Below are positions 1-6,261 of a stretch of 64,000 nucleotides of DNA, in pieces. Position 1 is the first letter of the stretch; each line of letters opens with the position of its first letter. The translations under genes were made by a program, and so were the position numbers. The notes beneath the pieces are model-generated. The model saw nothing but the letters and a program-made list of their open reading frames with translations, was not told the origin of the DNA and did no database searches. Source of the DNA: Bacteroidales bacterium (GTDB lineage Bacteria > Bacteroidota > Bacteroidia > Bacteroidales > UBA932); assembly GCA_016281015.1 (NCBI GenBank), contig JAEEHS010000013.1, positions 62,001 to 126,000 on the forward strand, in the 5' to 3' direction.

Positions 1-405
1 TTTGTAGATAGGTGCAAGCCCGTTCATCGCAGCCAGGGCGATGATGACGAACAGGTAGGTCATCTCCCGGATGGGCACGGTCTCGGTGCGGTAGCGGATG
101 ACCCCGAAAATGGCGAACAGGCCCAGGGTCAGGCCCACTCCCACCTCCACGTTCCCCATCATGTACAGGAGCATGAGCATGGCGGAAGAAAACACCATGA
201 AGGTAAAGTAGTAGTCCCTGCGGCGGCTTTTCCGGTAGTAGAAAAACTGCACCAGCACCCAGCATACGACCAGGTTCAGGAAAAAGCGGATCGCCAGTTC
301 CGTCAGGCTCTGGGAGGTCGTCATCATGGCATCCGTGATGGACTGGACATCGAGGAATTCATCGTCGGCGAGGCTGTAAGCCCCGAGTTCGTCTGCTTGT
401 ATCAT
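1..405 (-). CDS. DUF4956 family membrane protein (C-terminus beyond window)
   Basis: This gene is absent from the ORF track because it runs off the left edge. It starts at an ATG at 405 (MIQADELGAYSL) and stays open to base 1, giving 135 residues of N-terminus. Two to three hydrophobic segments are visible, followed by GLFAIFGVIRYRTETVPIRE, which matches the conserved core of the DUF4956 family. The start overlaps the stop of the upstream VTC-domain gene by four bases (ATGA), so the two are translationally coupled. DUF4956 proteins are often encoded beside VTC polyphosphate polymerase domain genes; the molecular function is unknown. Family assignment is fairly secure, function is not. Confidence 0.8.
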   Translation of the reverse strand, partial: MIQADELGAYSLADDEFLDVQSITDAMMTTSQSLTELAIRFFLNLVVCWVLVQFFYYRKSRRRDYYFTFMVFSSAMLMLLYMMGNVEVGVGLTLGLFAIFGVIRYRTETVPIREMTYLFVIIALAAMNGLAPIYK

Positions 406-1199
406 ATTCTTGAAATGCTATGGTCAATGATTTTTTCAATTTGCCGGATCTTGAGTTTGAAGCGGCCCGGCAGGGCTTCGGTGTCGGTGAGCGCGACCGC
501 CACGCAGTATTTGCTGACGCGGAGCGGATGGATCCGGTGACGGAGCAGAATCTGTTTCATCCGGCTGGCGGCGCGGCCATCCTGCTTGAGTTCGATGATG
601 ACGGCATCCCGCAGGGAGGCCTCCGAGGAACTTCGGAAATTCTTGAACCCCAGGCAAGTATCGATCGTCAGACGTTCCGTCATGGAAGGATTGACCAGGG
701 TAATCCGGCGGAAAAGCGTCTCCAGGACCGGCTCCAGCATGGGCGCGGAAAAGTCGGAATACTGCTCCAGGTAGCCCCGGGCGGAGGCGTCGCCCCGAAA
801 ATCCATCAGCTCGGCCGAGGGGATTTCCATCCGCTTTTTCCGGGTACGTCCCTTGTTGTTCTTGCGCTTGATTTCAAGGAAGGCCGTCCCGGAAAGGACA
901 TAGCAGCGGGTGCGGACTTTCTGGCGGACCAGCCGGCCGTTGCGATGGTCCCGGAACATGTCGAGCGACGGGGTGTCATAATAGACGGAATCGTAGGGAC
1001 TGATGCGTTCCCCTTCCGTTTCCAGCACCCGGTAGCCGGCCTCCGCCGCATCTTTCAGCACCTGCCGGATCTTCGCCTCCGTCGTCACATACTTCGAGTC
1101 GATGCGGTTCATCAGCTTCACCCCGTCCATTTCCGCGAGGGTCACGGGGGCCATCGCGGAAAGGATGTCGGACAGGACAAGATGTTGGAACTCAGGCAT
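402..1199 (-). CDS. VTC-domain (CYTH superfamily) polyphosphate polymerase-like protein
   Basis: A 265-residue protein of the VTC/CYTH tunnel-fold family, whose eukaryotic member Vtc4 makes polyphosphate from ATP. Visible signatures are NRIDSKYV near the N-terminus, YDTP with R residues around position 75-90, the basic strand EIKRKNNKGRTRKKR near 115, and the late acidic/basic strand VIIELKQDG near 205; these are the usual triphosphate- and metal-binding strands. The ORF track starts at a TTG (1208); the ATG at 1199 (MPEFQHL) is preferred and overlaps the preceding gene by eight bases. No signal peptide, so probably cytoplasmic, perhaps docking on the DUF4956 membrane protein. Polyphosphate synthesis itself is inferred from the family and has not been shown for bacterial members like this one. 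Confidence 0.85.
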   Translation of the reverse strand: MPEFQHLVLSDILSAMAPVTLAEMDGVKLMNRIDSKYVTTEAKIRQVLKDAAEAGYRVLETEGERISPYDSVYYDTPSLDMFRDHRNGRLVRQKVRTRCYVLSGTAFLEIKRKNNKGRTRKKRMEIPSAELMDFRGDASARGYLEQYSDFSAPMLEPVLETLFRRITLVNPSMTERLTIDTCLGFKNFRSSSEASLRDAVIIELKQDGRAASRMKQILLRHRIHPLRVSKYCVAVALTDTEALPGRFKLKIRQIEKIIDHSISRI

Positions 1200-1602
1200 C
1201 TTCTGCAATATATTCGTAGTTCTTGATACTTTTCAGTTTGCCTTTGGCGTCGTAGGTGTACTGGACTTTTTTCCGGTCGAACTCGTTGTATTCGAACTTT
1301 TTGATGTTGACAAGGCGGTTGCGTTCGTCGTACACAAGTTCGCGGGAAACCTTGCCGTTAGGGCCGTACTCATAGCGCTTGCGCCATTTCTGGCCGTCGG
1401 TATTGTATTCGATTTCCTCCGCCTTCCGGCCGTCGCTGTTGAATGTAGTCACGTGGTCCAGCACTTTCGCACCGGAACGGGCGTCGGTGTTCCATTCTTT
1501 GACGACCAGGTTTTTCTTGTTGATCTTGGGGGCCGTATCCTGGGCCCATCCGGGGAGGAGGGGGCATAGGCCCAGGGCCAAAATGAGGAGGTACTTTTTC
1601 AT
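1192..1602 (-). CDS. Small secreted protein with YwqK/RHS-like tyrosine repeats
   Basis: A 136-residue protein with a clean signal peptide (MKKYLLILALGLCPLLPGWA) ending in an AQ cleavage site. The mature part is built from repeats of about 20 residues containing a Y-x-x-D/N-G-K/R pattern, for example YNTDGQKWRKRYEYGPNGK and YTYDAKGKLKSIKNYEY, as in the MORN/YwqK class of beta-strand repeats. It probably lies in the periplasm or on the cell surface. The gene is 34 bases below the beta-helix lipoprotein gene and overlaps the VTC-domain gene, so it belongs to this operon. No catalytic motif is seen and the function is unknown. Confidence 0.75.
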   Translation of the reverse strand: MKKYLLILALGLCPLLPGWAQDTAPKINKKNLVVKEWNTDARSGAKVLDHVTTFNSDGRKAEEIEYNTDGQKWRKRYEYGPNGKVSRELVYDERNRLVNIKKFEYNEFDRKKVQYTYDAKGKLKSIKNYEYIAEDA

Positions 1603-1636
1603 GGCTATGCAAGTTTAATAGAATCAACAGTTTCCT

Positions 1637-4084
1637 TCACCAGCCGGGACGGCCGCCACCGCCACCGGGACCGCTGCCGCCGCCGGAATAGGCCGAGAGG
1701 GTCACGGAAGAGCCGCCGCCGAGCGTGCAGAGGGCATAACCGCTGTCGCCGAAGATGGCAGTTCCGCCGCTGTAGGACGGGGACTTCCAAAGGGTCGGCG
1801 TCGAGGCCCCGACGACATACATGCCGGAGGCATTGAGCGTCGAAGGCATCTTGACCGCATAGGAGGAGGAGCCGACGGTCAGCCCATACCAGGTGCCGGC
1901 CGTTGCGCTGACGCTGGCCGAGTAGGCGCTGACGCCGGAAGCGCTGAAGCCGTTTTCCAGGGAACCGAGCGCGAGGAGAGTCCCTCCACTCAGGTAGAGT
2001 TTCTTGCTGTTTTCGGAGCAGGCGTCGATGGACATGCCGCCCTGGCCGGCCACCGCGAAGACAAATCCGCCTTTGACATAGAAGTTTCCGTTGGCGTCCA
2101 GGCCGTCGTCCCCTGCGGAAATGCCGCAGACCGAGCCGCCGGAGATGGTAAAGTCGCCGACCGAGTTGATGGCGTCGTCATTCCCCGCATAGGCATAGAC
2201 ATCCCCGCCGGTGATGGTCAGCGCGCCTTTGGCCTCAATGGCCTCGGCGCTAGTCGCGGATACCCAGACCTTTCCGCCGGTGATTTTCAGGTCGCCGGAC
2301 CAGGAGGAATAGGCCCATTCCCCCTTTTTGACAGCCCATCCGACCATGATGCCCTTGGGCGAGATGTCGCCCGTGGTATATTTGGAACCTGTCGTGGTGA
2401 TGGTCAGGCTGCCGCCGGAAATGACGCTCGGAAGAAGCGTGATCATATCGGAGCTGCTGCCCACCTTGATGCCCTTTCCGCCGCTGCCGGAGTTGGTGAT
2501 GGTCACGGTTCCGGCCGTCATCTCGAACAGTTTGTCGGCTTTTACGCCTGCGCTGCCGGTGTAGTCTCCGTCGTCGTCCTTTCCGGAGCCGCCGGTAATC
2601 TTGATGGTCGTCACACCGCCGTCGAAACGAACCAGGGAGTCAGAAGAGAAGCCTTTCTTCATCGCGGCGGAGCAGACCGCCTCGATGGTCCCGTTGGAGA
2701 CATGGACCTTGTCCTTGCCGCGGACGGCATGACCGGCGGAAGAACTGACTTTCACGGTCGGGGAAGACAGGAAGCGGACATAGTCGTCAGAGGTAATGCC
2801 GGCTTTGCCGGTAGCCGTGACCGTCAGGGAGCCGCTGCCGGAGAAGATGAGTTCCCCTTCGGAGAAGAAGGCTGCCTTTTCGTCCTCGTCGGAAGGCGTC
2901 AGGGTGTAGCTGGCCCCATCGGCGAGTTTGTTGGTACCGCCGACCACGACAAAGGTCCGCTTCCCGCTCTGGATGTTGATGGCGGCCCCGGAGGGATTCG
3001 TCAGGCTGACCCCGTCCATCTCCAGGGCCTGCTTACGGGAAGAATAGATTTTCAGGGAGCCGTTGGAACTGCTGCCGGAGAGGTTGTAGACAATCCGTTC
3101 GGTGGTTGTATTGCTCACCGTCACCGCGCCGCCGCTGACCGATACGATACCATTGTCGTCACCCGACACGCTTGCGCCGGAGGAAGACCAGACGATGGAA
3201 ATCCGGCGGTCAAAGACCGTATTGGAGACGACATCTTCGTCCTCCGTGTCCACGCTGTCGTCGCTGTCCAGGATGATGTTCCCGGCGGCAGCGGCTCCCT
3301 GCTGGGTCACGGCGACCGACGCCGAGCGTTCACCGGAGGCGGTTGTGAGCGTCAAGGCAGCGCCGAGGGCGGAAGCCGCGTTGGCGTCGGCAGAGAGCGT
3401 TACCACGGTTTCACCCGCGCTACCACTTTTCGGAGAGAAATCGAACCAGGACGCATCGGAAGCGGCCGTCCAGGAGGTATTGGAAGTAACCGTCACCGTG
3501 GCGGTTCCGCCATCCGCCGTAAACTTCACGCTCGAAGGCGACACGCTGAGGGTCTCGGTGCCTTTGTACTTTTCAAATGTCAGCTTGTCCCCGCTGGAAA
3601 GCGCTACCGTCACCACCCCGTCTGCCTCAACGGGGAGGGCGGCGAAAACGGGGACGCCGTCTCCGGCTTTAAGCGAGAGATCCAGCACTGTCCAGCTTCC
3701 GCCATAATACGCTTTCCAGACGTCCTTTTCGATTTTCAGTTTCAGCAGTTCACTCTTTGCCGCAGCGCCGACAGCCTTTCCTTCCAGGGTCCATTCCCCC
3801 GCGGAGGAGACGCCGACCGTCGGATTGACATAGCCGGAAGAATAGGCGCTGACCGCGACTGTCACGGCGGCATTGTCGGCAAAAGTAAGGGTGCCGTCCG
3901 TCAGGTTCGTGTATTTTACTCCCGCTTTGGAGGCAAGCGTCTGCAGGAGCGCAATATCCTTGTTCAAGTCGGCACAGGTATTGGAAACGCGACTATCCAC
4001 GGTATCCGTGGTCTCGATTTCGTCCCGGGAGCAGGCTCCGGCGATAAAGACAAGCGGGAGCTGCAGGAGGATGACCTTCTTCAT
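1637..4084 (-). CDS. Cthe_2159-type carbohydrate-binding beta-helix lipoprotein with BACON domain
   Basis: An 815-residue lipoprotein (lipobox IAGAC). The track starts at 4093, but the ATG at 4084 (MKKVILL) gives a normal signal peptide. After the Cys comes a region resembling N-terminal domains of DUF4988/PL29-type proteins (about 25-175), then a BACON domain (about 185-265, SVSPSSVKFTADGGTATVTV), then a long right-handed beta-helix of short Ser/Gly/Asp repeats such as GGDVYAYAGNDDAIN and GGSVCGISAGDDGLDANG. That pattern is typical of the Cthe_2159 family (DUF4353), first described as a pectate-like glycan and metal binder. The C-terminus is Gly-rich (GGGSGPGGGGGRPGW). Probable site is the outer membrane surface. 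Neighbouring VTC and DUF4956 genes form a recurrent cassette with this family. Confidence 0.8.
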   Translation of the reverse strand: MKKVILLQLPLVFIAGACSRDEIETTDTVDSRVSNTCADLNKDIALLQTLASKAGVKYTNLTDGTLTFADNAAVTVAVSAYSSGYVNPTVGVSSAGEWTLEGKAVGAAAKSELLKLKIEKDVWKAYYGGSWTVLDLSLKAGDGVPVFAALPVEADGVVTVALSSGDKLTFEKYKGTETLSVSPSSVKFTADGGTATVTVTSNTSWTAASDASWFDFSPKSGSAGETVVTLSADANAASALGAALTLTTASGERSASVAVTQQGAAAAGNIILDSDDSVDTEDEDVVSNTVFDRRISIVWSSSGASVSGDDNGIVSVSGGAVTVSNTTTERIVYNLSGSSSNGSLKIYSSRKQALEMDGVSLTNPSGAAINIQSGKRTFVVVGGTNKLADGASYTLTPSDEDEKAAFFSEGELIFSGSGSLTVTATGKAGITSDDYVRFLSSPTVKVSSSAGHAVRGKDKVHVSNGTIEAVCSAAMKKGFSSDSLVRFDGGVTTIKITGGSGKDDDGDYTGSAGVKADKLFEMTAGTVTITNSGSGGKGIKVGSSSDMITLLPSVISGGSLTITTTGSKYTTGDISPKGIMVGWAVKKGEWAYSSWSGDLKITGGKVWVSATSAEAIEAKGALTITGGDVYAYAGNDDAINSVGDFTISGGSVCGISAGDDGLDANGNFYVKGGFVFAVAGQGGMSIDACSENSKKLYLSGGTLLALGSLENGFSASGVSAYSASVSATAGTWYGLTVGSSSYAVKMPSTLNASGMYVVGASTPTLWKSPSYSGGTAIFGDSGYALCTLGGGSSVTLSAYSGGGSGPGGGGGRPGW

Positions 4085-4156
4085 AACACACATGGTTTAG
4101 GTTGCACAAAAACTCATGGGCAATGATAATCAAATTCCCGGCCGCAAAAAATTCTA

Positions 4157-4186
4157 TTCAGCGAACGGGCCATTTTTTTCAGCGAA
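4157..4186. promoter_or_regulatory. Candidate LytTR operator: two 9-bp direct repeats 21 bp apart
   Basis: TTCAGCGAA occurs at 4157-4165 and again at 4178-4186. The spacing is 21 bp start to start, i.e. a 12-bp gap, two helical turns. LytTR domains typically bind paired 9-bp direct repeats with about this spacing. The site lies in the 144-bp gap between the divergent beta-helix lipoprotein gene and the LytTR regulator gene, so it could control both. Assignment to the LytTR protein is inference. Confidence 0.5.
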
Positions 4187-4212
4187 TCGGTCGGCAAAAA
4201 AGAAAAAAAAAC

Positions 4213-4220
4213 GTACTTTT
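4213..4220 (+). promoter_or_regulatory. Bacteroidota -7 element for the LytTR gene
   Basis: TACTTTTG matches the TAnnTTTG consensus and lies only eight bases before the ATG at 4229, implying an almost leaderless transcript. No TTTG is present at the expected -33 position, consistent with a promoter that needs an activator. Confidence 0.5.
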
Positions 4221-4228
4221 GCAAGTGT

Positions 4229-5056
4229 ATGGAAACCTTCCGGAGACAGGAATATCTGCTGTATGCCGGCGTTTGGACCCTCGTGATCGCGGTGGTCCAC
4301 CGGCTCAGCGTCCTTCCGTTCCTGCTGCTTTTTCTGGTCCATCACTTCCTGCTGACGCCCCTGCTGCCCAAGCGGAAGTGGCTGTATGCTGCGCTGACCC
4401 TGGCCCTCCTGACCCTCTTCGGTTTCTACTGTTTCCACACAGGCATGCAGCCCCCGGACTTCGGCGCCCCGCCGCCTCCCCCGGAAGGGTTCGGCCCCAG
4501 CGCGCCGCCCATGCCGGACGCTCCGCCCATGCCAGACGGTCCGCCCATGCCCGGCGGCCAGCGCCCGGTAAAACCCGAAATGATGCGCCTGCTGCTCGGA
4601 GTCCTGACCATTGCCGCCAACCTTGGCGTCAAGGCTTTCTTCCATGCCCGCCGCAGCGAACTGCGCGTCAAGGAGCTGGAAGCCGAACGCAAGGTCCCGG
4701 AACCGGCCCGGCCGAAAGAGGAAACGCTCCTGTTCAAGACCGGCCGCAAGACTGTCCGGGTCTCCCCCGGCGACATCCGCTATGTCGAAAGCATGAGCGA
4801 ATACCTCAAAATCCATCTAGAAGGCCACGACGAGCCCCTTGTCGTCCTTTACAGCCTGAAGCGCCTCTCCGAGCAGCTTGCCCCCCGGCGCTTCGTCCGC
4901 ATCCACCGTTCCTACCTCGTGAATCTCCAAAGGGTTCGGGAAGTGTCCAAAAATGCCGTCACCCTGGAGGGCGGCATTTCGCTCCCTGTCAGCGATTCTT
5001 TCCGCGCTGTGCTCAGTGAGCGGTGGAAGCATTCCGCCAACGTCACGCGGCAGTAG
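4229..5056 (+). CDS. Membrane-anchored LytTR family transcriptional regulator
   Basis: A 275-residue protein. Residues 1-75 hold two to three membrane segments; residues 76-115 are a Pro-rich linker with three PPMPDA/PPMPDG/PPMPGG hexapeptides; a further hydrophobic stretch lies near 120-140, then a short charged helix. Residues about 165-265 form a LytTR DNA-binding domain (FKTGRKTVRVSPGDIRYVES, and FVRIHRSYLVNLQRV, the conserved RxHRSxxVN block). There is no receiver domain, so any signal must be sensed by the membrane part or by a partner. It is divergent from the Cthe_2159/VTC cassette and is the obvious candidate regulator of it. The following 5057-5180 gap contains terminators. Confidence 0.85.
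   Translation: METFRRQEYLLYAGVWTLVIAVVHRLSVLPFLLLFLVHHFLLTPLLPKRKWLYAALTLALLTLFGFYCFHTGMQPPDFGAPPPPPEGFGPSAPPMPDAPPMPDGPPMPGGQRPVKPEMMRLLLGVLTIAANLGVKAFFHARRSELRVKELEAERKVPEPARPKEETLLFKTGRKTVRVSPGDIRYVESMSEYLKIHLEGHDEPLVVLYSLKRLSEQLAPRRFVRIHRSYLVNLQRVREVSKNAVTLEGGISLPVSDSFRAVLSERWKHSANVTRQ
4505..4558 (+). repeat. Three tandem 18-bp repeats encoding PPMPxx
   Basis: Units start with CCGCCCATGCC at 4505, 4523 and 4541 and encode the Pro/Met-rich linker of the LytTR protein. Copy number could vary between strains. Confidence 0.7.
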
Positions 5057-5083
5057 CCCCACTGATAATCAATCACTTATGAA

Positions 5084-5115
5084 ATGTCCTTTCCCCGTTT
5101 CCAGGGAAAGGACAT
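5084..5115 (+). terminator. Hairpin after the LytTR gene
   Basis: A perfect 12-bp inverted repeat, ATGTCCTTTCCC and GGGAAAGGACAT, with an 8-base loop, 27 bases past the stop codon. No long T-tract follows, so it may act as a terminator or as an mRNA 3' stabiliser. Confidence 0.55.
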
Positions 5116-5136
5116 CACGTAAACGCCTGATAATCA
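5111..5136 (-). repeat. 26-bp dispersed intergenic repeat, copy A
   Basis: On the minus strand this reads TGATTATCAGGCGTTTACG..., matching 24 of 26 bases at 45323-45348. Both copies lie in the gap just after the 3' end of a gene and next to a hairpin. Confidence 0.6.
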
Positions 5137-5153
5137 GCGACCCTTCTGCCGCA

Positions 5154-5173
5154 GCCTCCTGAGAGGAGGAGGC
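5154..5173 (-). terminator. Probable galE terminator hairpin
   Basis: GCCTCCT (5154-5160) pairs with AGGAGGC (5167-5173) across a 6-base loop, eight bases beyond the galE stop on the minus strand. GC-rich stem, no strong T-tract. Confidence 0.45.
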
Positions 5174-5180
5174 GCCGGGG

Positions 5181-6209
5181 CTACTTCCCGGCGAGGTGCT
5201 TCTCCCACTCCCAGGCGGAGCGGAGGGTTTCCTCGACGGTGCGCTCGGCTTTCCAGCCGAGGACCGTGTTGGCGCGGGTCGGGTCGGCCCAGACGGCCGT
5301 GACGTCGCCGGGGCGGCGCGGGGCAATCTTGTAATTGAGCTTCAAGCCATTGACCCTCTCAAAAGCCGTAACCAGTTCCATCACGCTGACCGGACGGCCG
5401 GTGCCGACATTGAAAATCTCGCAAGGCTCGTCCATCTTGCCTTCCATCATCCGGGTCACCGCATAAACATGGGCCTTGGCCAGGTCCACGATATCGATAT
5501 AATCGCGGAGGCAGGTCCCGTCCGGCGTCGGATAGTCGTCGCCGAAGATGGACAGGCACGCGCGCTTGCCGATGGCTGTCTGGGTGATGAAGGGGACGAG
5601 GTTGTTCGGGACCCCGCGCGGGAGCTCGCCGATCAGGGCGCTGGGATGCGCCCCGATGGGGTTGAAATAACGCAGGAGGATGCCCTTGATCTTGCCGCCG
5701 GAAGCCTTGACCGTATCCTGGAGGATGTCCTCACACATCTGCTTGGTCGCTCCGTAGGGAGAGGTCGCCGGCTGCCGAGGGGACTCCTCGGTTACCGGGA
5801 GCTTCTCGGGCTGGCCATACACGGTCGCGGAGGAAGAGAAGAGGACGTTGCAGCCCCCTTGCCTTTCCGCCGCTTCCAACACGTTCAGGAAACTCCCCAG
5901 ATTGTTTTTGTAGTAGAGGACCGGCTTTTCGACGGACTCGCCGACCGCCTTGAACGCCGCGAAATGGATGACCGCATCAATCTTGTATTTGGCGAAGAGC
6001 GCCTCGGTCGCGGCCGCATCGCAGAAATCCACCTTCTCGAAGGGAATGTCGTCCCGTCCGGTGATTTTCTTGACCCCTTCGAAGCAGGTCATGTCGCAGT
6101 TGGACAGATTGTCGGCGACCACGACCTCATAGCCGGCCCCGATGAGTTCGACGGTCACGTGGCTCCCGATGAAGCCCGCTCCGCCCGATACCAATACAGT
6201 TTTTTTCAT
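5181..6209 (-). CDS. galE: UDP-glucose 4-epimerase
   Basis: Interconverts UDP-glucose and UDP-galactose (NAD-dependent SDR family) in the cytoplasm. The 342-residue form starting at 6209 (MKKTVLVSGGAGFIGSH) is chosen; the track's extra 42 residues are upstream DNA. The glycine-rich GGAGFIGSH motif binds NAD, FSSSATVYG carries the catalytic Ser/Thr, and SPYGATKQMCE gives the YxxxK catalytic pair. The C-terminal RPGDVTAVWADP block is typical of GalE. Length is normal for the family. It is a single-gene unit with its own promoter and a downstream hairpin. The name is secure; whether it serves capsule, LPS or galactose catabolism cannot be told from here. Confidence 0.95.
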   Translation of the reverse strand: MKKTVLVSGGAGFIGSHVTVELIGAGYEVVVADNLSNCDMTCFEGVKKITGRDDIPFEKVDFCDAAATEALFAKYKIDAVIHFAAFKAVGESVEKPVLYYKNNLGSFLNVLEAAERQGGCNVLFSSSATVYGQPEKLPVTEESPRQPATSPYGATKQMCEDILQDTVKASGGKIKGILLRYFNPIGAHPSALIGELPRGVPNNLVPFITQTAIGKRACLSIFGDDYPTPDGTCLRDYIDIVDLAKAHVYAVTRMMEGKMDEPCEIFNVGTGRPVSVMELVTAFERVNGLKLNYKIAPRRPGDVTAVWADPTRANTVLGWKAERTVEETLRSAWEWEKHLAGK

Positions 6210-6229
6210 TTCGTTTGCAGTTAGTCCCA

Positions 6230-6237
6230 CAAAGATA
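6230..6237 (-). promoter_or_regulatory. -7 element for galE
   Basis: On the minus strand TATCTTTG (TAnnTTTG) lies 20 bases before the galE ATG at 6209. A clear TTTG at -33 is not present. Confidence 0.5.
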
Positions 6238-6261
6238 CAACAATCTTCCGGATTCGCGAAC

